In this document: positions 28,938 through 37,562 of the stretch, piece after piece
Layout: each line of letters starts with the position of its first letter
Numbering within the stretch: position 1 is the stretch's first letter
Source of the DNA: Paenibacillus bouchesdurhonensis
Lineage (GTDB): Bacteria > Bacillota > Bacilli > Paenibacillales > Paenibacillaceae
Assembly: GCF_900155685.1 (NCBI RefSeq)
Contig: NZ_LT732548.1
Location: 1,403,474-1,467,473 of the forward strand
Direction of reading: 5' to 3'
DNA length: 64,000 bases
Notes under the pieces: generated by a model
What the model was told of the DNA's origin: nothing
The model's input: only the letters and a program-made list of their open reading frames with translations
Database searches by the model: none
Position numbers and translations under genes: made by a program

Positions 28938-29873
28938 TTATGCGACGAATTTGGAAAGCGAGATCAGCGCTGTTACAGTTATGACGTTAAGGATCGTGGA
29001 AATAAGCACGGTCTGGGAAGCGAACTCGGGCTCATTATCATATTCTTCCGCGAGAATAGTACTGTTAACGCCCGTTGGCATACCGGAAGCGATAAGCAGG
29101 GCCTGGGCAGGAATCCCTTTTAAGCCAAGTGCATAGATAAGCAAAAATCCAAGGGTTGGGCCGATGAGCAGTCTTAAGAAGACGCTGATATATACATCTA
29201 ATCGATCAAGCCGCAAAGGATATTGGATGATTTGTGCACCGAGCGTCAGTAGTGCAATACTTACCATAGAATCAGCAATATAACTAAGCGGCTTGGCAGC
29301 AAATTCAGGCAATGGCCAACGAAAGACGTGAAAAATAAGGCCAAGTACGAGGGCATACGGTACCGGCATTTTAAAAAAACCAATCAATGCTGCTTTGAGC
29401 GTGCCTCCTGACTTAGCCCGCTGAACGGATATTACGCCGTAGGTAAAGGTTACCAGGCTTTGAAAAGTCATGACCAAGGCTTGAATGGAGGTAGCCAGTG
29501 GATCCCCCTTGAATGCAAGCTGGTTGATCGGGAGTCCATAGTTTCCTGAATTGTCCAGAATGAGACTATTGGTAAACGCGGCTTTCATTCCCGGTTTGAA
29601 TTTCCTTCTCCAGCTTACAATAGAGCTTACGCCATAGAGGAGTACAACATACAACACGTAAAATAAAGTGACGCTCCCAAGCAGCGCAGGGGACATCTCG
29701 GATTCATACATACTCAGGAACACGACCGCAGGAGTGATGTAGTAAAAGTTGATTTTTGCCAAAGTGTAAAGATTAAGTTGGAAAGCACGATGCATAAGCG
29801 CGCCAAGCCCTATAAGCACAAATATAGGCAAAACTACATCCATTATTATTTCGATAATCATCTTGGTGTCCAT
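28938..29873 (-). CDS. AEC-family (auxin efflux carrier-like) transporter
   Basis: 311-residue membrane protein with about ten predicted helices and the AEC layout: VLPIFVLIGLGALMHR near the start, FTNSLILDNSGNYGLP in the middle and LIASGMPTGVNSTILAEEYD near the end. Bacterial members move malate, malonate or similar organic anions. No operon partners; the substrate cannot be read from the sequence. The ribosome site before the ATG is weak. Confidence 0.85.
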   Translation of the reverse strand: MDTKMIIEIIMDVVLPIFVLIGLGALMHRAFQLNLYTLAKINFYYITPAVVFLSMYESEMSPALLGSVTLFYVLYVVLLYGVSSIVSWRRKFKPGMKAAFTNSLILDNSGNYGLPINQLAFKGDPLATSIQALVMTFQSLVTFTYGVISVQRAKSGGTLKAALIGFFKMPVPYALVLGLIFHVFRWPLPEFAAKPLSYIADSMVSIALLTLGAQIIQYPLRLDRLDVYISVFLRLLIGPTLGFLLIYALGLKGIPAQALLIASGMPTGVNSTILAEEYDNEPEFASQTVLISTILNVITVTALISLSKFVA

Positions 29874-30023
29874 CTACTTTCAGCTAAATAATAAAAACCC
29901 ATAATTCTAGAGCTGCTAGTTATTATATCATGTTTCTTTTGGATTTATAGGAATTTGTAGGAGCATGCAGGGCAACAATATACCTGAAATGGATACCTGA
30001 GGTTAAAAACATGGGGTGATATT

Positions 30024-31688
30024 GTGGTATCAGTGATTCTGTCCTATATTCCGAAATGGACTGTTTTTGCACAAGCTTTGCTGCTCGTCGGTATTCCATC
30101 TTTGCTGATGGCCTTCTTTGGGTGGTTTCGAAAAGCAATCATTGCAAGCTTTGCCCTCCAGCCTAATAAATGGTCCCCCCCGATCAAGGGATATGAAGCT
30201 AGTCTAGATCCATTGACTGGACAATATGATGCGGATCTGGCCTCCATTCAGGATGCTATCGGTCAAAATTCAGATGTCCGTATCAGGGAATTCAAAATCA
30301 AAGGTACGGGAAGCCGGGCAGCGATCGTATATGTTGACGGATTGCTTGATGCCGATTTAATAGATACCCATCTGATAACACCTTTAATGATGCACGGAAT
30401 TCCAGACACAGAGCGGGATGCTGCCCTGCATTCGAGCGACTCCTTACGTCAATATATCACTACCCAGTTGCTCCCTGTCAGCGAGCTCAATGAGACTCAG
30501 GATTTGCTCGAGTTGACGCAGACTGTGCTGACTGGCAGAACCGCCCTGCTGGTTGAAGGGATATCGAGAACATTCATGGTCAGCTCAGCCCACGGAAAGA
30601 GCAGGAATGTGGAAGATCCTTTGTCAGAAGCGCTGCTGCGTGGGCCGCGGGTAGGATTCACGGAAAGGATTGGGGATAATACAGGCTTGCTCAGAATGCA
30701 TGGGAAAAACGATAGCTTGATTTTGAGTAAATTCGAAGTCGGCAATCGCGTAAAAAAGGAATTGGTACTAGCCTACATGCGGGATATTGCTGATCAGAGT
30801 CTGGTGGATGAGGTTACTTCGCGAATTCAGAGAATTGATATCGACGATCCCCTAGAATCAGGCTACATTGAGCAACTGATCGAGGATGACGTGCTGAGTC
30901 CTTTCCAACAGCTGCAAAATACCGAGAGACCGGATAGAGTGATTGCTTCCCTACTGGAAGGCAGGGTGGCTATTCTTCTTGATGGAACACCATTTGCCTT
31001 GATTCTGCCAACTACCTTTAGCATGCTGCTGCAATCTCCTGAGGATTACTACGAACGATGGATTCCAGGCTCCTTCGTCCGCGCACTGCGCTTCCTGGCA
31101 GCATTACTGGCCTTGCTGGCTCCAGCCCTGTACATTTCGTTCATATCGTTTCATCCCGGGCTGATCCCGACTAAACTGGCACTTTCCATAATTGAAACCA
31201 GGCAGGGTGTACCGTTCCCCTCGATTATTGAAGCTCTGATCATGGAGCTCTCTATTGAGATTTTGCGTGAAGCCGGCATTAGGCTGCCTAAGCCGATCGG
31301 GCCCGCGATGGGGATCGTAGGCGGGTTGATTATCGGCGATGCTGCCGTGAATGCGGGAATCGTTAGTCCATTCCTCGTCATTGTCGTTGCGGTAACGGCC
31401 ATCTCTTCTTTTACGATACCTGTCTACAGTGCGGGCATTACACTGCGCATTCTCCGCTTTGTCGCGATGCTTGTTGCCGCAATATTGGGGGTATTCGGTG
31501 TCGTGATGTTTTTTCTTCTAATTTGCAGTCACCTGGTTAAGCTGAAAAGCTTTGGTGTCCCTTATCTGAGTCCTATGGTTCCCTACAGGCTTGATGATTG
31601 GAAGGATTTTCTCATTCGCTTCCCCTTAAAGGTGATGAAGAAACGGCCTTACATGTTAAAGCCGAATGACCCCGATCGCAGAAATTAA
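30024..31688 (+). CDS. spore germinant receptor subunit A (GerA family)
   Basis: 554-residue A subunit of a Ger-type nutrient receptor in the spore inner membrane. Soluble N-terminal half (about 1-320) and a membrane half with [38 protein letters not shown] and [15 protein letters not shown] motifs. It has an extra hydrophobic N-terminal segment (about residues 8-30) not found in all GerA proteins. GTG start directly behind GGGGTGAT. With the next two genes it forms a standard A-B-C receptor operon, expected to be read late in the forespore by sigma-G; I could not mark that promoter with confidence. Confidence 0.92.
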   Translation: MVSVILSYIPKWTVFAQALLLVGIPSLLMAFFGWFRKAIIASFALQPNKWSPPIKGYEASLDPLTGQYDADLASIQDAIGQNSDVRIREFKIKGTGSRAAIVYVDGLLDADLIDTHLITPLMMHGIPDTERDAALHSSDSLRQYITTQLLPVSELNETQDLLELTQTVLTGRTALLVEGISRTFMVSSAHGKSRNVEDPLSEALLRGPRVGFTERIGDNTGLLRMHGKNDSLILSKFEVGNRVKKELVLAYMRDIADQSLVDEVTSRIQRIDIDDPLESGYIEQLIEDDVLSPFQQLQNTERPDRVIASLLEGRVAILLDGTPFALILPTTFSMLLQSPEDYYERWIPGSFVRALRFLAALLALLAPALYISFISFHPGLIPTKLALSIIETRQGVPFPSIIEALIMELSIEILREAGIRLPKPIGPAMGIVGGLIIGDAAVNAGIVSPFLVIVVAVTAISSFTIPVYSAGITLRILRFVAMLVAAILGVFGVVMFFLLICSHLVKLKSFGVPYLSPMVPYRLDDWKDFLIRFPLKVMKKRPYMLKPNDPDRRN

Positions 31689-31723
31689 ACCTTTCAACTC
31701 AGGGACAGAAAGAGGTTAGCATC

Positions 31724-32833
31724 ATGAATCGTGCAAGTATGAATGCAAAGGATCAGATCACCACTTCGCAAGCTGCAGTCATGCTAATCAACTATACGCT
31801 AGGCGCTGGGATATTGACGCTTCCCCGAACGACTGTAGAAGCTGCTCAAACCCCTGACGTGTGGATTTCGATTATCATCTCCGGCATGATTATTATGGTA
31901 GCGGGGATCATTATCGTATTGTTATGCCGGCGGTTTCAGGGACGAACGTTCTTTCAGTTTACGTCGGACATTACCGGGAAGTGGTTGGCCTGGATTTTGA
32001 ATTTTACCGTCATCTGCTTTTTCCTCGTGATAGCAGCTCTTCAGGTTAGAATCATGGCTGAGGTAACAGGATTTTATTTACTGGAAGGCACTCCTATGTG
32101 GGCGATTGTTATGACCTTTATGTGGATTGGGCTCTATTTAACATTGGGAGGTATTAACTCCATGGCTCGAATATACGAGATCATTCTACCGATTACGGTG
32201 CTGTTTTTCCTCATCTCTATTTTGTTAAGCAGCAAGATCTTTGATATTAATCATCTCAGGCCAGTACTCGGCTCCGGAATTACGCCTGTAATAAAAGGGA
32301 TTCAGCCAGCACTGCTTTCCTTTAGCGGTTACGAGATCATGCTCGTTGCCACTGCGTATATGAAAACTCCGAAAAAAGCGACCAAAGCCGTGCTGGTCGG
32401 CACAATCATTCCCCTAATCATTTACCTAATAACTGTCGTCATGGTGATTGGCGGATTATCTATATACGGGGTACAGACCAGAACCTGGCCAACCTTGGAT
32501 TTGGTGCGCAGCTTTGAAATACAAGGCTTAATCTTTGAAAGGTTTGAGTCGCTGCTGCTCGTCATTTGGCTCATGCAAATATTCTCAACCTTCACGATAA
32601 CGCATTATGCTGCTTCACTCGGTTGGTCGCAGGTGTTCAATAAGAATGCGAAGTCCTTTTTGTTTGCCATGCTGCCTGTGATTTTCTTGATTGCCATGCT
32701 GCCGAAAAATGTGTCGGAAACCTTTAAGCTAGGGAGTACGGTAGGTCAAGCATCGATTTATTTATTCGGTGTCGTCCCCTTGCTGCTGTTGCTGATCAGC
32801 ATTGTTAGAAAGAAAGGAGCGAGCGGGAATTGA
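31724..32833 (+). CDS. spore germinant receptor subunit B (GerB family)
   Basis: 369-residue B subunit, an APC-fold membrane protein with about ten helices that is thought to bind the germinant. Typical start ISTSQAAVMLINYTLGAGILTLPR-like region and LSFSGYEIMLVATAYMK. ATG behind GAAAGAGG. The end overlaps the next gene's TTG by four bases. Confidence 0.92.
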   Translation: MNRASMNAKDQITTSQAAVMLINYTLGAGILTLPRTTVEAAQTPDVWISIIISGMIIMVAGIIIVLLCRRFQGRTFFQFTSDITGKWLAWILNFTVICFFLVIAALQVRIMAEVTGFYLLEGTPMWAIVMTFMWIGLYLTLGGINSMARIYEIILPITVLFFLISILLSSKIFDINHLRPVLGSGITPVIKGIQPALLSFSGYEIMLVATAYMKTPKKATKAVLVGTIIPLIIYLITVVMVIGGLSIYGVQTRTWPTLDLVRSFEIQGLIFERFESLLLVIWLMQIFSTFTITHYAASLGWSQVFNKNAKSFLFAMLPVIFLIAMLPKNVSETFKLGSTVGQASIYLFGVVPLLLLLISIVRKKGASGN

Positions 32834-34038
32834 GTAGGCATGTAAGACATTTCTTGTTAGCGGCTGCAAGTCTGTTGCTGGTTATGACAACCGGCTGCTG
32901 GAGCGGAAACGAGATTGAGGATTTAACGATTAGTATTGGATTAGGGCTGGATGCCGCTAAAGAGTCCCAGTTTGAGAAGGAAATTAGTAAGCAGGGGGCT
33001 CATTATCCAAAGGAAAACGTCTTGACTGCTACCATTCAGATTGTTCCGCCCATCAGTGGAAAAAAGGGGGGCCAGGGTGGAAGCTCAAGTTCATCCACAT
33101 CGGATAAGGCATATTTAAATGAACAATTGACAGGGGATTCTCTTATTCAAATCTTTCGCCAATTTTCACTGCGACGGGATCGACCGATTGCCGGCCACCA
33201 TTTGAAGGTAATTGTCGTTGCTAAAGAATTGGCCAAGAAATACAGTCTTGAGCAGCTGTTTGACTTTATACTCCGCGACAATGACATTCGGCCCAGCTGC
33301 CTTGTAATGGTTAGCAACCGCAGTGCGCTGGAGGCTTTAAGTTCGAATGAGCCTGGAGAAATCCCAGCCGTTTATTTAATGGGACTCGTCGATAATCGAT
33401 ATAGATCCAATAAGATTCTGCCTCCAATGACACTGACCAAGCTGGATAGCGACATGCAATCGGGAGCCAGCTTTCTGCTGCAAAATGTAGTAACCGCCCA
33501 GGATGAGCATAAATTTTCCGGAGCGGCGATTATTAAAGGGGATACGAAGAAGTGGATCGGGGAATTAAGCCAATACGACATTGAGGGGTTGTCCTGGATC
33601 ACGGAAAATGTAGTGGGCGGAGCCCTTAAGACGTATGCACCCAGAGGGGGCTACGCGATCACTTATGAGCCGAGGAACTCTAAGGCTACTGTCACTCCTA
33701 AAATATCAGGTGATGACGTATCATTCCATGTCAATCTTAAATCTGAGGGCAGGTTGATAGAGGATTGGAGCTTTCCGGAAATCCCTTCATCGACTCAATA
33801 TATTCATGAGCTAGAGGATCAATTTGAAGAAGAAGCACGGAAACAAATCCGTCAGGTTTTGCATAAAATGCAAAACGTATATCACGTCGATGTTGGAGGC
33901 TTCGGCCAACGGTTGAAAATCAAATATCCCAAGCACTGGAAGAAGTTACAACATAACTGGGACGAGACCTTTAGTCGAATCCCTATTACCATTGACGTAA
34001 GCATGAGAATCACAGATTTTGGTTCCTCGACGGATTAA
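32830..34038 (+). CDS. spore germinant receptor subunit C, lipoprotein (GerC family)
   Basis: 402-residue lipoprotein with lipobox TTGCW (Cys23) and the family opening CWSGNEIEDLTISIGLGLD. The TTG start overlaps the stop of the B subunit gene (TTGA); AAAGGAG lies about 10 nt upstream inside that gene. Contains a Gly/Ser-rich insertion (GGQGGSSSSSTSD) near residue 80. Lipid attachment depends on GerF (Lgt) in Bacillus. Confidence 0.92.
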   Translation: MSRHVRHFLLAAASLLLVMTTGCWSGNEIEDLTISIGLGLDAAKESQFEKEISKQGAHYPKENVLTATIQIVPPISGKKGGQGGSSSSSTSDKAYLNEQLTGDSLIQIFRQFSLRRDRPIAGHHLKVIVVAKELAKKYSLEQLFDFILRDNDIRPSCLVMVSNRSALEALSSNEPGEIPAVYLMGLVDNRYRSNKILPPMTLTKLDSDMQSGASFLLQNVVTAQDEHKFSGAAIIKGDTKKWIGELSQYDIEGLSWITENVVGGALKTYAPRGGYAITYEPRNSKATVTPKISGDDVSFHVNLKSEGRLIEDWSFPEIPSSTQYIHELEDQFEEEARKQIRQVLHKMQNVYHVDVGGFGQRLKIKYPKHWKKLQHNWDETFSRIPITIDVSMRITDFGSSTD

Positions 34039-34073
34039 AACGTAATTGTTGGGTAAGAACAGCTTAAAGCGAA

Positions 34074-34113
34074 AGCCGAGCAGGGTCATGGATATGAATT
34101 CCCTTACTCGGCT
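34074..34113. terminator. shared bidirectional terminator (ger and mrp operons)
   Basis: AGCCGAG/CTCGGCT outer stem, AGGG/CCCT inner pair; followed by ATTATT on plus and TTTCGCTTT on minus. Lies between convergent operons. Confidence 0.75.
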
Positions 34114-34129
34114 ATTATTCTGCTTGATA

Positions 34130-34522
34130 TTATAAACTGCCTTGCGGCTGTTCCTGCTCTTGGCCCTGCTGGTTAGGGTGCAGCACAGGTCTTAATTCAT
34201 CTTCTATGGTTGAGTCCGCCAGTTTTACGTTAGAACGATAGGCCGCACGAATGATAAGATGCCCGGATACCGGAGCCGTAATAAACACAAATACGATACC
34301 GAGGATAACCCGCACGCTAATGAAGGCGTCACTGAACCATATATATAGAAAGGTACCTATAAGAGTCAACAGGACTGCAAGCGTAGAGCTCTTCGTTGCG
34401 GCGTGCGCACGTGTATACACATCTGGAAAGCGTATGATACCGATCGCACTGATGACGCTTATGATGCTGCCGATGAGAATCAGGGCGGCTCCAACAAATT
34501 CACCCACTGCGTTTACGTTCAA
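34130..34522 (-). CDS. mrpG: Mrp Na+/H+ antiporter subunit G
   Basis: 130-residue subunit with three membrane helices and IIRFPDVYTRAHAATKSSTL typical of MrpG/PhaG. TTG at 34522 is chosen because GAGAGG is 8 nt upstream; an in-frame GTG at 34531 abuts that site. Overlaps mrpF by 23 bp. Last gene of the operon. Confidence 0.9.
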   Translation of the reverse strand: MNVNAVGEFVGAALILIGSIISVISAIGIIRFPDVYTRAHAATKSSTLAVLLTLIGTFLYIWFSDAFISVRVILGIVFVFITAPVSGHLIIRAAYRSNVKLADSTIEDELRPVLHPNQQGQEQEQPQGSL

Positions 34523-34784
34523 TAATAACACCTCTCTCGATAAATCTTGAGAGCGAAATCGTACTGATGAAAGCCAGTATACCCAAGATTAGAATCACTT
34601 CCAGATAAGCTTTGGTCTTTAGCAATATAGATACTGCGGCGATTCCAGATATTAGATTAACGCCGATCATGTCCATCGCGATTACACGGTCAGGGATGGA
34701 TGGCCCCCTAATAATACGGTAAAGGGAAATGGCAATGGCTACACTGAATAAGGTAAGCGCAATCCCCAGCATGATTTTGATCAT
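34500..34784 (-). CDS. mrpF: Mrp Na+/H+ antiporter subunit F
   Basis: 94 residues, three membrane helices, motif IIRGPSIPDRVIAMDMIGVN typical of MrpF. Start overlaps the mrpE stop (TAATG). In B. subtilis MrpF has also been linked to bile-salt and cholate efflux. Confidence 0.93.
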   Translation of the reverse strand: MIKIMLGIALTLFSVAIAISLYRIIRGPSIPDRVIAMDMIGVNLISGIAAVSILLKTKAYLEVILILGILAFISTISLSRFIERGVIIERKRSG

Positions 34785-35266
34785 TATCGAGTCACCTCCA
34801 TAATTGCTTTTTCAAATCGGCCCAAAGAACGCAAGAGATCGTTTTTATAGCGTTCAATATCAAGCGCGTGAATATAGAATGTGTCTCCTTCAGGTGAAAC
34901 TTCCATAACGACCGATCCCGGAGTCAACGTAAGCAGCAGAGCCAGCGTGGTAACTTCCCAGTCGCTCTTTAGAGCGGTTTTATAGGTGAAAATACCAGGC
35001 TTTATATCTATTTTTGGACTAATAATATGCTTCATGACGACAAAGGCCGACTGGAATAGCTCGGAAATAAAGATGAGGATCAATTTGACGACACGATAGA
35101 ATCGATGTAAATAAAATTGCTTTCCGAAAAAACGCTGCATGACGAAGATGATCGCCACCCCGACAAGGAAGCCGGCAAAGAATGTCGTAAATCTTAATTC
35201 ATCTTCATCATTGAGAACCATCCACAGAAAGGCGATAAATAAGTTAAGTAAAAACTGTGCAGGCAT
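34784..35266 (-). CDS. mrpE: Mrp Na+/H+ antiporter subunit E
   Basis: 160 residues, N-terminal membrane helices and the conserved LLTLTPGSVVMEVSPEGDTFYIHALD region. Good AGGGGGGA site before the ATG. MrpE is needed for complex assembly and cation transport rather than forming the proton channel. Confidence 0.93.
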   Translation of the reverse strand: MPAQFLLNLFIAFLWMVLNDEDELRFTTFFAGFLVGVAIIFVMQRFFGKQFYLHRFYRVVKLILIFISELFQSAFVVMKHIISPKIDIKPGIFTYKTALKSDWEVTTLALLLTLTPGSVVMEVSPEGDTFYIHALDIERYKNDLLRSLGRFEKAIMEVTR

Positions 35267-35324
35267 TTACATCCCCCCTTTTTCACGTTGTGCGCTAGCT
35301 GTTCTATTATTCATCTGCATTCAA

Positions 35325-36803
35325 TTATTTACCTAAAACTGCATCAATATAAATGTATGGATTGGTTAATGTTGCTGCTGCATCAGCGACATAAGGCGAG
35401 ATGAACTCTGCGCCGAATCCCAGCCCAATAGAAGCAACTGCAAGCAGAGCGCAAGGGATTAACCAGCCTTTGCTAAGGGGGGCGACATCTTCCTCGCTAG
35501 TCGTTGACTCACCCCAGAAGCAGTTTAGGAAAATGCGCAGCAGGGAATAGAGTACAAAAATACTGGATATCAGAGAAAGGGCAAGCAGAATATACGCTCC
35601 GCTCTCGACCGCCCCTTGGCCGATTAAGATTTTGCCCATAAATCCGCTCAATGGCGGAATACCAGCGAGTGCCAGCATAATGATAAAGAACAGCCAGCCT
35701 AATACGGGGTAATGGCGAATGAGCCCGCTCATTCGATCTATCATCGTCGTACCGGTAAGAGCAACCATGGAACCGGCAATAAGGAACAAGGCTGCTTTGA
35801 CCAGCATGTCATGGATCAAATAATAAATAGATCCTTCGATAGCTGCCGGCGTGGCGACAGCAAGTCCTACTAGGATAAAGCCTACAGCGATAACGACATT
35901 AAAGGAAACGATTTGGCGAATATCTTTATAGGCGATTGCTCCAAAGGATCCCCCGATCAGCGTAATGCCAGCCATAATGCCAATGATCGTATGCGTGATC
36001 GAAGGCTCGTGATAGAAAAGCAGGGTAAACATGCGGAACAGGGCATAGATCCCTACTTTCGTCAGCAATGCTCCAAACAATGCGGCAACGACCGTTGGCG
36101 GAACGCTGTAAGAGCCGGGTAGCCAGAAATAGAGCAGCAAACCAGCCTTCAAACCAAATACGAGCAAGAATAAAATGCTGATCACGGTGAGCAGCGGGGT
36201 TTGCCCGGCTTCAGCGATCCGTTCGGAGAGATGAGCCATATTTAACGTGCCGACCGTACCATACAGGTAAGCGATAGCGACAAGGAAAAACCAGGACGAG
36301 AGTACGTTGATCGCCACATATTTAATGGATTCTTTCAATTGGGGCTTTGTGCCACCGAGAGTAATGAGTGCATAGGAAGCTAGCAACATCACTTCAAAGC
36401 ACACATACAGGTTGAACAGATCCCCTGTCAAGAAAGAGCCGTTTACGCCTGCGACCATCAACAGAACAAACGGATAAAAGAACATCTGCTCCCTTTTCTG
36501 GCCCAAAGAATAGAAGGCATAGATCAAACAGATAGCAGCAACAAGGCTTGTCGTAAGCACCAAAAGCAATGAGAACGAATCGCCGACAAAGAGAATGCCG
36601 AACGGCGGCTGCCAGTTACCAAAGTCAAGACGGATGACGCCTAGGTTTTGAATCATGTTCAAAATATAGAGGCTGATGCCCGTAACCGACAACATTGCGG
36701 CCAGGCTGAGCCATCTTTGAATCCGAATATAGGATCGGAAGAAAATTAGAATAATCCCGGTTAGCACCGGAATGACGACGGGGAGTACAAGGATATTATT
36801 CAT
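35325..36803 (-). CDS. mrpD: Mrp Na+/H+ antiporter subunit D
   Basis: 492-residue homologue of complex I proton-pumping subunits (NuoM/N) with about 14 helices. YVCFEVMLLASYALITLGG contains the conserved membrane Glu, and FGLKAGLLLYFWLPGSYSVPP the conserved Lys. ATG at 36803 has GAGG 8 nt upstream; it overlaps mrpC by 8 bp. Confidence 0.95.
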   Translation of the reverse strand: MNNILVLPVVIPVLTGIILIFFRSYIRIQRWLSLAAMLSVTGISLYILNMIQNLGVIRLDFGNWQPPFGILFVGDSFSLLLVLTTSLVAAICLIYAFYSLGQKREQMFFYPFVLLMVAGVNGSFLTGDLFNLYVCFEVMLLASYALITLGGTKPQLKESIKYVAINVLSSWFFLVAIAYLYGTVGTLNMAHLSERIAEAGQTPLLTVISILFLLVFGLKAGLLLYFWLPGSYSVPPTVVAALFGALLTKVGIYALFRMFTLLFYHEPSITHTIIGIMAGITLIGGSFGAIAYKDIRQIVSFNVVIAVGFILVGLAVATPAAIEGSIYYLIHDMLVKAALFLIAGSMVALTGTTMIDRMSGLIRHYPVLGWLFFIIMLALAGIPPLSGFMGKILIGQGAVESGAYILLALSLISSIFVLYSLLRIFLNCFWGESTTSEEDVAPLSKGWLIPCALLAVASIGLGFGAEFISPYVADAAATLTNPYIYIDAVLGK

Positions 36804-37134
36804 CAACAATACCTCTCAACTCGCTCAAATTATCACTTTTGCTCTCCTGGTACAACCGATATGCAAGTACGAGAAGAAAGGCCGTTACCGCAAAGCTGAT
36901 AACGATGGACGTAAGAATCAGAGCCTGAGGCAAAGCATCCGTAAAAGTGGTTGTTTCTTCTCCGAGGACGGGTACGCCTCCGGTCTTAAGCCCACCCATC
37001 GTCATAATCAGCAAATGCCCCGCATGTGTTAATACAGCCGTCCCTAGTATAATCCGAATAACATTCCTGGAGAGAAATAAGTAAGTCGCTACCGACACTA
37101 ATACTCCCGTCAGGATGATGATCAATGTTTCCAT
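36796..37134 (-). CDS. mrpC: Mrp Na+/H+ antiporter subunit C
   Basis: 112-residue homologue of NuoK with three helices: METLIIILTGVLVSVATYL and LGTAVLTHAGHLLIMTMGG. Between mrpD and mrpB in the usual order. Confidence 0.94.
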   Translation of the reverse strand: METLIIILTGVLVSVATYLFLSRNVIRIILGTAVLTHAGHLLIMTMGGLKTGGVPVLGEETTTFTDALPQALILTSIVISFAVTAFLLVLAYRLYQESKSDNLSELRGIVDE

Positions 37135-37139
37135 ACCAC

Positions 37140-37562
37140 TTACACATCCTCACTAATACTTAGAATAATCGTAACAACGACGCCGACTACGGCAAGTGCA
37201 ACTCCAAGCTCAAAGATCGTAACCGTAGCGAGTCCCGTCTGTCCAAACACAGGTAAATTGAAATAAGAATAAGCTTGGCTTAAAAAAGGAACGTCGAAAA
37301 ACAGGGAAACTACTCCTGTTGCTACTGCTATAAAGGCTCCTACGGCCGCTACCATTTTAAAATCCAGAGGAATTCTATTCATGATGGTTTCCGTATCAAA
37401 AGCAAGGAAGAGCAGTACTAAAGCGGATGCCAGCACGAGCCCGCCGATAAAGCCTCCGCCGGGACTGTTATGTCCCGATACGAATAAATAGACGGCCATC
37501 GTCAGAATAATGAATACAACGATCTTGGTGACCGTTTGCAAAATGACATCATTGATCTTCAA
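37140..37562 (-). CDS. mrpB: Mrp Na+/H+ antiporter subunit B
   Basis: 140-residue four-helix subunit with SGHNSPGGGFIGGLVLA typical of MrpB. TTG start behind AGGAGGAG (7 nt), overlapping the mrpA end by 14 bp. Confidence 0.94.
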   Translation of the reverse strand: MKINDVILQTVTKIVVFIILTMAVYLFVSGHNSPGGGFIGGLVLASALVLLFLAFDTETIMNRIPLDFKMVAAVGAFIAVATGVVSLFFDVPFLSQAYSYFNLPVFGQTGLATVTIFELGVALAVVGVVVTIILSISEDV